Below are positions 13,401 to 22,180 of a DNA stretch of 64,000 nt, piece by piece. The stretch is from Verpa conica (taxonomy: Eukaryota; Ascomycota; Pezizomycetes; Pezizales; Morchellaceae). Positions within the stretch are counted from its first letter, which is position 1, and every line of letters begins with the position of its first letter. Both the position numbers and the translations under genes were made by a program. The DNA lies in NCBI GenBank assembly GCA_033030425.1, contig JAUFSD010000006.1:372001-436000 (forward strand), written 5' to 3'. The notes under the pieces were generated by a model. The model worked only from the letters and a program-made list of their open reading frames with translations, was not told where the DNA came from and did not search any database.

Positions 13401-14245
13401 AGGGAGTGGATGTAGATTCCAAGTGTAAGGACGGCCGGTCACCACTCTCCTGGGCAGCAGTGAAAGGGCACGAAGCGGTGGTCAAGTCCTTAGTCGGGGC
13501 TAAGGGAGTGGATGTAGATTCCAAGTGTAAGGACGGCCGGTCACCACTCTCCTGGGCAGCAGTGAAAGGGCACGAAGCGGTGGTCAAGTCCTTAGTCGGG
13601 GCTAAGGGAGTGGATGTAGATTCCAAGAGTGAGGATGGCCGGTCACCACTCTCTTGGGCAGCGGAATGTGGGCAAGAAGCGGTGGCCAAGTTCCTAGTCG
13701 GAACTGAAGGTGTGGATGTGGATTCGAAGGATGATAATGGCCGGTCGCCACTCTCCTGGGCAGCACAGTACGGGCACAAAGCGGTGGTCAAGCTCCTTCT
13801 CGGGACTGAGGGAGTAGACCTAGATTCGATCGATAATAGCGGCCAGTCACCACTCTCCTGGGCAGCTAAGAACGGACATGGAAGGGTGGTAAAGCTTTTT
13901 GCAGGGTCGAGTAAGGCAGACATCGATATCGACATGGCTTTATGGCCTGAGTCGGAGCATTCGAACCTGGCGGCGATAAAAACTACCGAAGATGCTAAAG
14001 AAAAAACTGAGCTCCCGAGAGACTTCCAGCTATCCCAACCAACCCAAAGCGAAGTACTTCTTAATACAGTGCCAATGCATCCAACAGCTGCTCTTTTACC
14101 CGGTCCTTTACTCCAATTGCCTTCTACTTTAGTTCTCATACCTCCTTTCTTTTATCCCGCTATATTTAGAGGGAAATACTTTACTCTTATCTTCTGGATT
14201 ACTTCTTGTTTTTCCTTATTCTTGTTATTTTTCTTCTTTTATTAG
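10430..14245 (+). pseudogene. NACHT-ankyrin (NLR-like STAND) gene, disrupted by a stop and a frameshift
   Basis: Architecture of a fungal NOD-like receptor: N-terminal signalling-type domain beginning MDPFTAITGAAGLISTVQGI, then NACHT NTPase, then ankyrin repeats. Such proteins are linked to non-self recognition and programmed cell death in filamentous fungi. Likely exons: 10430-about 10602, about 10721-10922, 10976-11280, 11340-11364, 11544-12082, 12142-14245. Walker A (GNPGTGKTFIM) is assembled across two introns, with a 25-nt microexon carrying most of it. Walker B is VWFFFDALDEC near 11807-11839. Ten ankyrin repeats span about 12919-13915, followed by a Ser/Pro stretch and a very hydrophobic C-terminus (about 14140-14245) that could be a membrane segment. 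Two lesions are visible: an in-frame TAG at 11061-11063, and a one-base frame slip near 11581-11587 between DRFKG and NFGIAYAYCNYGD. It may be a recent pseudogene, a deliberately interrupted allele, or hold assembly errors. The intron between the first two exons is uncertain. Confidence 0.8.
12919..13915 (+). repeat. Ten tandem ankyrin-coding repeats, about 102-105 bp period
   Basis: Each unit encodes a 34-35 residue ankyrin repeat with core PLSWAAxxGHEAVVKxLVG. Most units differ at only a few positions. The copies at 13415-13516 and 13517-13618 read as identical over 102 bp. Units with the linker DLKDTLYGKT are 105 bp and recur at repeats 2 and 5, so variants are shuffled within the array. 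This pattern indicates recent duplication or gene conversion among units. Confidence 0.93.
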
Positions 14246-14827
14246 CAATCCTTTATCTAGTTTTAGGGTGCTTTTCTTGGCAAGGATGTTATGGCGAGTT
14301 AAGGAGCTTTGCATATTAGTTATCTCTTAGACAATTCTACGAAAGGTTTTTTCTATCAGTTACACTACGCTTTCCGATAGAAAATTTCCACAAAGGGTAC
14401 GCTGATGCTTTGTAACGATATTAAATCAATTACTCGAGTATATTAATCAATACTGTGTGAGCACAAGTAGGTTTTAGGTCTATGATGTAGGAGGCTTGAC
14501 TCCCTAAGAGTCGATGTATTGAGACTATAGGAGCGCCTAGATGACCCAGCTATCTCAAGCTGTGTAGTAATCTACTCATAGCCTACCTCTTTATTCTACG
14601 AGCACCGAGATATGTTAAATGGGTGGTATCTGTTGAAGCATGTCCTTAAGGTACTAGTACTATAATATTTGATTAAATCTTTAGCGGGATTTATAAGCAA
14701 AAAACTCTAGGACTAGTACGTCATTAACTTATACAAGGATATTCCCTAGGGATAAAGCGCGCTTCGCTAGTCTGAGAGATAACTAATACATGAAAGAAAC
14801 AGGTAGCTAGAGAAGAGATTAGGTATA

Positions 14828-15046
14828 CTCGCCCAAAAATAAAGTCTGACGATCGATGATGTACCAGTACATAATGGGGCGAAACTAATACCTAAAGCCT
14901 CGTTAAGGTGATATTTGAACAAATACTACCCTTCCTACTGAGGAGCCTGGAAATAACCTTTGGTAGTTCTTGATACTTTCCTCTCAAAAAATCCTTTCCT
15001 AGTATATAGCTACATAAGCGATCGTCAGACTATATTTTTGGGCGAG
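14828..15046. mobile_element. Short TIR element (MITE-like) with TA target duplication
   Basis: A 219-bp element whose ends are about 29-bp inverted repeats: CTCGCCCAAAAATAAAGTCT on the left and its complement with one mismatch on the right, extended by GACGATCG on both sides. It is flanked by TA on each side (14826-14827 and 15047-15048), as expected for Tc1/mariner/pogo-type insertion. The interior has no coding potential, so it is non-autonomous. Confidence 0.8.
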
Positions 15047-15940
15047 TACCCCTATGGGTATCAGATTTGTTAGCGCCGCTCTTTTTCATCTCCGTTCAGC
15101 ACAGACCACCTAACTCTAGAGCCTATTAGCTAGCTATAGTGTTACTACCTACATATCTCTATGGTATTTTTTGCCCTACACCGGACGAAGTTCACTACCC
15201 TATGGGGGGTATAAGTTAGTCAAAACATAATTTACCTCTTATTCTATTATATGGGCAAATTAGCCGTTACTAACCAGATGTGATAACTTAGCAGCAGGCC
15301 CACAAAATTATATTTGCATCAAGTCTAAAAGGATTTATAGAGTAAAATACTATAATAGCACGTATATATATGCGATTGTCTATTATTAGACTAGCCTTGT
15401 AGGGTATTTTGTACTTAAATAATAAAAAAAGCGACTCGAAACCATCACCAGTGACGGTGAGAAAGTAGGTTCCCCATAAAAAAACCACGCCCCATGCATC
15501 CGAGGTATTTGCAAAAAACAAAATTCACCGTACCCGGAATATATCAACCTATTAATAAATATCATCTAAAATCGATCTATATAGGCACGAAAACGTACAT
15601 ATACAAAGATCAATTTCCTATAGTATTATTTCTCATAACATAGTTTGGGGAATGCCACACATCTATTAGCCTACTTAATAACATAATACCAATTGTATTG
15701 TTGGACTTAGTATGTACCTACTATAACCAAGTGAAAATAGATTCCTAGTTGTATTCTTTCGCACTTGGGCTGTGGCACCATCACCTACTTATAATAACTC
15801 TTTAAGAAGGATCTCTACGCGACGCAGTCCAATCATGCAAACAAAAAAAAGAAAAAAAAGCTACAAATTTACGGTCTCCATAAATTTATCCACAAAAAAA
15901 AAACTACACAAAAAAACTACAATCCAACCCGGCTAACCGG

Positions 15941-16007
15941 ATATTAATGCCGGTTCTTGAGGTGCGCATGCAGAATGTAAGTAAACCCTGCGCACCACCG
16001 GAACCTA
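15941..16007. repeat. Imperfect hairpin
   Basis: Left arm with ATATTAATGCCGG..TTGAGGTGCGCA and right arm TGCGCACCACCGGAACCTAATAT are imperfect complements around a loop of about 20 nt. It could be a small foldback element; no function is implied. Confidence 0.45.
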
Positions 16008-16967
16008 ATATTTCCCCCGTACATAGTCTATTCCATCTCTAGATACTCTCAGTGAAGATACCGCGTGGTATCTGTGGATTGGTTGAAAAGGCGACGTCAC
16101 GCTAGCTATGTAGCCTAATTGAAATACATGTGGTTTATCATGTACGTGGATACAATAGAACTTACATATAGTCCGCATTGATGCATGTATGAAATTCGAA
16201 CTGCTCTAGTGGCGTTACCTGCCTCTGTTAAACTGAATAACAAGGCGATTGAGTGGTATAGGTGTAGAGACTTTTGCGCTTCAAGGTTCGAAATCGGCTT
16301 TTGGGTCATGTACTAGGTAAAGTGAAGATGTATAGATACAGGAATGATAACCTTTTGTAGATTAAATTGGAATATCATGTAGAAAAGATACCCTCTTTTG
16401 GAAACTTACACCCGTGGAAAAAGTGGTGGATCCGAAATGATTCTTCACTATATCAACTCTAATACCGATTATATGCTAGGCCTCGAGTAAACTTACCTTG
16501 CCTTCTGGCTAGGTATCTATCTACATGTTATGACTACGAAAATTCTTCAACGGTCATGAAACAAAGGTTTACTGAAAACATAAGCGAACACTGACCTCCG
16601 CTAAGAGCTAAACTTTGCAGTAGTATGTAGCTAGTTTTGTATGCCCCTGACCACAAAGACCGCCCAGAGTGTAGAAAGACAGATACACATATTTAAGTTT
16701 TACTATTTCCAAATCCACTCTCAGGGTAAACGTTTCCTGTCTGCTACACATAGAAAACTACCACAGTCTGAACTCATCACCAAGATTACAAAGAGAATAA
16801 TCTTTGTTTGTATTGATCTATTTACAGATTCCGGTTGTATACACTATACACTATTGATATATGGACAAAGAAGAGAAGCCCCGTCAGGTATGTGATCTAA
16901 ATCAAGGACGTTAGAGAGAATCTTCTAAGCTAGTTCATATTTCTTCAAGGAGTACTTACCGCTTGAC

Positions 16968-17846
16968 TTAGGAAAGTGCATGAATTGAGCCCCTGGCCCA
17001 CCTGTGAGTCAACAAAAGATATTTCGAGATCCGATTGTAGTGAGGTAATCTTTTCGATAATGATATTTCGATTGGAGGTATATCCAGCCAGTGGTATAGA
17101 TAAAATTGCGGGTCCCGCCGCAGTCGGGAGTGAGCTTTTTGATCCTGCACAGATATTAGCTGAGGTCCATCTATACCTATGCAATCACTGAATGGTAAGA
17201 AGCAACTAGACTTACAAAAATTCACGGTCAATTGTCTAAGTGCCGCCTTATCTTTTGGCAGAGGCAGCTCATCAGCGCTGAGTCGTCGCTTGCCATTAAA
17301 GACCTTCCTCCACACGTCCTTCACCCTATGACCGATTGAAACCTTAACCTCTGCAGCCGGCACCTCTTGCACCTCCATCTCCTCATCCACAACCCACACC
17401 CACTCTCTTGCCTTCCCAACCTTCCTCTGCTCCTGCTGTCTCATTCTCTTCAATTCCAGCAGCTGTCTGCGGAACCTCGCAGCCTCAACACGGCGCATTT
17501 CCTCCTGCCATGGGACAAATTCCTCATCTTCCTGAAGATGGACGTCTTCGTATGCGAGCGGGCTATTCAGCTCCTTTGCGGTGGGTGATCGCTTCATTCT
17601 TGGTCGGGTCTCCATAGTGCTGTGGTGGGTGAGGATTTCGTTGCGGATGAATTCACTCTCGACGGGACGGTGGACTTTAAATTCAGGTGTCTTGAATGCA
17701 TAGGGGGGTAAGACTTCCTCCGAGATCAGCGAGGCGGAATGGATTGGTCGGAGCGGGTGTTGTGTTGGTTGTCTAATTGCCAACGGCTTGTTCCCATTAA
17801 GATGATTGGATGTGCTCACCGCGCTGACAGGGGCGGATGCATGCAT
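16968..17846 (-). CDS. Hypothetical protein with charged coiled-coil-like centre
   Basis: Open frame of 292 codons from ATG at 17846. The first half has good codon structure and a charged central block (residues about 100-150) rich in E, R, Q, K and L, including WQEEMRRVEAARFRRQLLEL, consistent with a coiled coil. After it come VSIGHRVKDVWRKVFNGKRR and PLPKDKAALRQLTVNF. A GTAAGT..ATAG intron of 39 nt just after LTVNF is possible and keeps the frame, so the last 80 residues are less certain and could be 3' untranslated sequence. I recognise no domain. A fungus-specific protein is plausible. Confidence 0.5.
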   Translation of the reverse strand: MHASAPVSAVSTSNHLNGNKPLAIRQPTQHPLRPIHSASLISEEVLPPYAFKTPEFKVHRPVESEFIRNEILTHHSTMETRPRMKRSPTAKELNSPLAYEDVHLQEDEEFVPWQEEMRRVEAARFRRQLLELKRMRQQEQRKVGKAREWVWVVDEEMEVQEVPAAEVKVSIGHRVKDVWRKVFNGKRRLSADELPLPKDKAALRQLTVNFCKSSCFLPFSDCIGIDGPQLISVQDQKAHSRLRRDPQFYLYHWLDIPPIEISLSKRLPHYNRISKYLLLTHRWARGSIHALS

Positions 17847-19792
17847 TGGGCAATGATGATGGATAGCGATGTGATTAGTGGTACGAAGGGAAGTTTCAAG
17901 GGAGAAGATAACCGTTTCAAACCAGGTTGGATGGAGAGAGAGGCGAATAGTGGGGTAGGTTATACTCCTGTCACTTACTCTATCATTCCTGATTCGCTAA
18001 TCTTGGTAGGGGGGGCTCTTATGCTTGCCACACATTACCATATATGCGTCGAGTTAATTCTTCAACGTTCAGCCTGCATTCGAGTGGCCCTACCTATTCC
18101 TGTAACCCGGGATTTCCTTCCTCTTCTCGGAGAATCTCAGCCGGTTGGGATCACCAAGGGGGAATAATTACGAATCGTGTGCGCAGCCCTGTCTACAGTT
18201 GTTTCACTTCGGCAAGCTGGCCCAAGCTCTTCTGTTGGACCCGCGAGTTCTCACGAGTCCTCGGCCACCGCGTATTCGCCTGTCAAGACATAGCCCGTCA
18301 CTCGTCGCCATCGTGTACCATATACAAGCTGCAGTGATCCTTACGCCAAGAGCAAACCAACGCTGAACATCAGACCCGTTGGCGTTGAGACCAAGTGGTA
18401 CCGATAACCATAAACCTCGCTAAGATCGCTAAAGAGACGAACGGGAACTCCAAACACTGGAGAAGATACCTTTAATCACACAAGCCAATGGGGCCCCACC
18501 AAAGCCCCAACTGTCCGAAAAACATTGGCCTCTTCTTCCCGCGAAGTACTTTTTGTACTACTCCTTTAGGATATCACTAAAATAGTAGAGTTGTAGGTAC
18601 GGGAGAGACGCTTGGACACTTTTCGTAAAGTTTAGTTTCAAGATCAGCGAGCATTGGCCTCCAGGAAGACGCGCAAGACCACAGCCCTGATATATGATGA
18701 ATCTAGTTAGTGACAAAGAAATTCAGTTTCGTAACAAGGGACTTTTTACTACAACCTAATACCCTGGTTTTTATAGTATCCCAAAAAAACCCTTGTGAAG
18801 GAAGATCAAGCGCAGAGCGGGAGAAAGGGGTTAACGATAATATAAAAAAAGGCGCCGAGCCTGAAAAGATCTTCAAAGTATTGTTTTCGAAACTCGACTA
18901 GGAACGCCTCCACTACCCCTCAAAAAAAAACAAGGAAGATATTTTAAGAGAAGGCGGGACAAACGATGATATCACCCATCCCAAGCTTTTACGCAAAGTC
19001 CCGAGATTCACGGGACAAAGCAGTCTCCCGCCATCTCGTGTTCATATCACATTAAGCTATGAAGTGTGATAACGGATCCGGTCCGACTACCCTTTGTTTT
19101 TACAACATAAGCCACAAGCTTACGATACCGCAAGTCCAGCCCAATCCAAAAATACCTCTTCTAAGACAAAAAGAGCAATATGACATCTTACCCCTCACTT
19201 AAAAGCAGGTTGTAAGCATCGATGTGCGGATGAACCACTACGGGAGCTAGCAGAACCCCGGAGAAGATGTCTAGCAAGATGTTGGGACCTCCAGTAAAAC
19301 TTCTAATGGAATAAAGGAAAACCCACAGTCAATCCTATTGTATCACGAGTTGATTCCAGTGGCCCTTGTGGTCGGTAAAATATACCTCTAAGAGATCATA
19401 TACTAGGGGCACTCCCGGGGGTATAACGAATTCTACAGAGAGTAGGAAGCTAACTTCAACCAAGCTGAATTTTTAGGTTATCCTAACTATCCAAAGAGTT
19501 TTCTTGACTTCCGCAAAACCTTAGTGCCTGGGCTCGAGATAATTTATTAACTTGTATATTTTTAGTGGAATTCATCACACCCGGGCTCGTCATACCCTCG
19601 GGCGCGCTTTTGCTCATACACCTATATTATCACTCTGGTGTTCGTGGGTAAACCTTGCATGGGCATGGGTACTTGCAGCAGATATAAAGAAACTACAGCT
19701 AGCTTCCATGATAAGTGACTGACACTTTACTCATTAGTGACCAACTGCTGATCCTTTCCAGGGGTACGATGCATGAAGTATCACTCGCATTG

Positions 19793-20067
19793 TTATGTGT
19801 TTTAAATGTTGTAAAAACTGCTGAATCGATTGTCTAAGAGAGATAGAGAGATCTATCGACATATGCTTCAAAAGAGAGAACCCTGGATCCTCAAATACAG
19901 CAAATAGAGATAAACGTGACTCATATATGAAACCGCCCATCAGCTATCCTTATTAGTAGGTCATAGTTTATACTGCATACCAGATTTTGTACCCAGAACA
20001 ATAAAATCACTTGAATTAAAAAAAAAAAAAAAAAAAAAAGCTATCCTTATTAGGAAGCATCTACAAC
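19793..20067. repeat. Dispersed repeat copy A, interrupted by a poly(A) insertion
   Basis: Shares long near-identical blocks with 25303-25503, for example GCTGAATCGATTGTCTAA and GTGACTCATATATGAA, ending in GAAGCATCTACAAC in both. Copy A is interrupted at 19957-20038 by unrelated DNA. The repeat codes for nothing recognisable; a short related peptide frame (GFIYESR..) occurs on the minus strand of both copies but is probably incidental. Confidence 0.8.
19957..20038 (+). mobile_element. 5'-truncated retrocopy with poly(A) tail and 15-bp target-site duplication
   Basis: About 60 nt of unique sequence contains the polyadenylation-like signal AATAAA (about 20001-20006) and is followed by an uninterrupted run of about 22 A (20018-20039). 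The insert is bounded by direct copies of AGCTATCCTTATTAG at 19942-19956 and 20039-20053. The related repeat at 25303-25503 has a single copy of this target and no insert. These are hallmarks of LINE-type target-primed reverse transcription of a polyadenylated RNA. Confidence 0.85.
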
Positions 20068-20394
20068 ATTAAACTTCGGGCTTTTTGCAGATATCGAAGA
20101 AGACATCGTATGGATATTCAGGTTTCTTATAAAATAATTGAATATTATGTACAATAGGAGCCAGGACTAAAGCCCACCATGAACCTTACGACCCAAGTTG
20201 ATAAGCCCCACATTATAGTGGACTATTGATATAGTTAACAGAAAGAATACTATAAACGAAGGGAACGGCTGGAGATGGCCCAGCCGAGAAATAAAAAAAG
20301 AGTGATGAATTCTAAAAAAGAAAGGAATTGAAGGAAAGGAAAGCCTTGTATATAGTCCCTACCACAAAAGAAAAATTACTAAGGAATGTGTCTT

Positions 20395-22180
20395 TTATGA
20401 CTTAAAAATCTCGCGATGCTTGATCTTGACTTGCATGTTGATAAGTTCCACAACGAACGCAAAACTCTCCTCAGGTGCCTTGACCAGCTCCAGATCATAG
20501 GTCATGACCATCTTTGCTATGAGCTTAATCATCAGAAATACCGCTAGGTGACGCCCGATACAAACACGACCCCCAGCACCAAAAGACAACCACCCAGCCT
20601 CAATATAGTTTTTCATAGTTCTTGGAGCACCATCTAACGTCTCGGTCGGATGGTTCCCAAGCCAACGCTCGGGGTTGAATTCTGCCGCGTCGGGGCCGAA
20701 ATACCCAGTGTCGTAATTGACGGGCCACGGTGACATACCAACGATATATCCAGGGGGGACAAAAAACTCATTTAGCTGGCAGCCTGCAGGAGGTGACACG
20801 CGAGAAAAGGTGAATCCAGCAGCGGGACAGAGGCGGATTGCTTCATTTAAGACTGCTTCGAGATAAGGGACTTTGTTGGAGCCACAATAGTGGACAAATG
20901 CAGCGAATGTCAGGTCACTACCGAGGCCTGCAATCTCGGAGCGCACACGGGCAAGTGATTCAGGATGCCTGAGAAGTTCGTGAATTGCTACGATAGTGGG
21001 ATGCGGAGTTACTCCTATTGCACCAGCCCTTGAGTGGTTTTAGTAAGACCATTGGGTAGGAGCTACATGCAGACTTACATCAGGTTAAAGAACTGAATAG
21101 TTGACCCCTGAACCATAGATCCTTTGGGGAATTGCTCGCGCATATGACTCTGTGCATCGTGGAATCTTGCCATAAGGTGACCCGGGGCCTCACTTTTAAT
21201 TTCTTCAATGCGTTCCTATGGAAATTATATTAGTTGTCAATATTTTATCTAAATAACCCTAGTATAAGCATACCTCAAGTGGTACTTTCCATTTCTTTTC
21301 GCCGATTCCCATTCCTGTGTAATATAGTTGATCCAAGAAATAAACCAACAGCATCCTACGGATCCATCTAGTAGTAACTACTAGGGTATGCGGAACCGAC
21401 ATGAGTATACCAACAACTTGGATGATAACCCTTAGCCCAAACAACGTGCCAAAGAGGTCCTTTCCAGCGAGGCAGAAGCCAGTTGAGAGATTGCAAGTGA
21501 TTTGCGCAGCTGCGTCCCAAGTATAATACTCTACCCATGATGTCAGGTTGCACACCTTTCCTGGCTCCACAATATGTTTATCGATCCCTTGTATAAATTC
21601 ATCGACTGCCTATATTTCGGTTTGTCAGAAAGCTCACAAGAAAAACCTCCTAAAGTAAACATAAACATACCTGATCAAAATTCCCCTCAAGTTTCATCAG
21701 ACTAGCTTCAGAGTAGAAATGCGACATATACTTTTTCCCCAATCTCGCCTTCCCGGGCTCACGTTCAAAAATGAAGCTAAAGTCCTCGTTGATAGAGCCG
21801 GTCTCATAAGATGGGGCTTTCCGGAAAAATGTCTCATCCTTCTTGTCATTGGCAAAACTATAAATTGCATTCCTAAGTTTGGGGTCTGAGCATGAGATGT
21901 CGTCAGGCGCAATCCATACAACAGGACCGTATATCCTGTGCAATTCCATAAGGTCGCGGTGCCATGTGCGCGTGACACCAGTGTAATATGCCCGGTAGTA
22001 ATTCGTGAACTTTCCGAGAAAGGGTCCTGGAATCCTTTGTTTACGGAAAGGACTTGTTAAGTATTTGCGGGTTTGTTTCGCAAGCAGGTAGGCTGTGATA
22101 GATCCTATGAGAGCGAGCTTGTTATGCCAGAAGAGATGAAAAATCTCGCTAGAATAGGCCAGAACTTTCTCAGCGAGCAT
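20395..22180 (-). CDS. Cytochrome P450 monooxygenase (pisatin demethylase-like group)
   Basis: Four exons on the minus strand: 22180-21671, 21609-21274, 21215-21079, 21028-20395. They total 1617 nt (538 aa), a normal P450 length. A hydrophobic N-terminal anchor (residues about 18-34) is followed by the hinge RIPGPFLGKF, so it should sit on the ER membrane facing the cytosol. The I-helix block MAGAIGVTPHPTIVAIHELL replaces the usual AGxDTT. The ExxR motif is EAIR (about residues 390-393), the PERF-type motif is FNPERWL, and the heme loop is FGAGGRVCIG with the thiolate Cys near residue 484. All key residues are present, so the enzyme looks functional. The substrate cannot be told. No other secondary-metabolism gene adjoins it. 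Confidence 0.93.

Larger units (their letters stand above)
14246..16967. other. AT-rich gene-poor region with one TIR element and one hairpin
   Basis: Rich in TA steps with many stops in all frames. It holds the inverted-repeat element at 14828-15046, A-rich tracts near 15840-15920 and an imperfect hairpin near 15941-16007. Short open frames at 16309-16115 (-) and 16641-16895 (+) show no recognisable family. Confidence 0.5.
17847..20394. other. Intergenic region with one dispersed repeat copy
   Basis: No gene recognised. The stretch 18170-19700 has only short frames. It contains the dispersed repeat copy A and its poly(A) insert (19793-20067, listed separately). 20068-20394 is probably the downstream flank of the convergent P450 gene. 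Confidence 0.45.

Noticed and set aside
12919..13915. Regular repeats that could be mistaken for a CRISPR-like or satellite array
   Set aside because: The period and content are ankyrin codons in one open frame.
12913..14139. 408-codon open frame antisense to the ankyrin array
   Set aside because: It is the mirror of the near-identical ankyrin units; its repetitive Ser/Thr/Pro sequence follows from the other strand.
17739..18167. 142-codon frame (+)
   Set aside because: Overlaps the minus-strand hypothetical gene start and lacks any family features.
18760..18960. Two weakly similar segments (AAGGAAGAT..GCGGGA..AACGAT..ATAT) suggesting a tandem duplication
   Set aside because: Similarity is short and patchy by eye; not enough to call a repeat.
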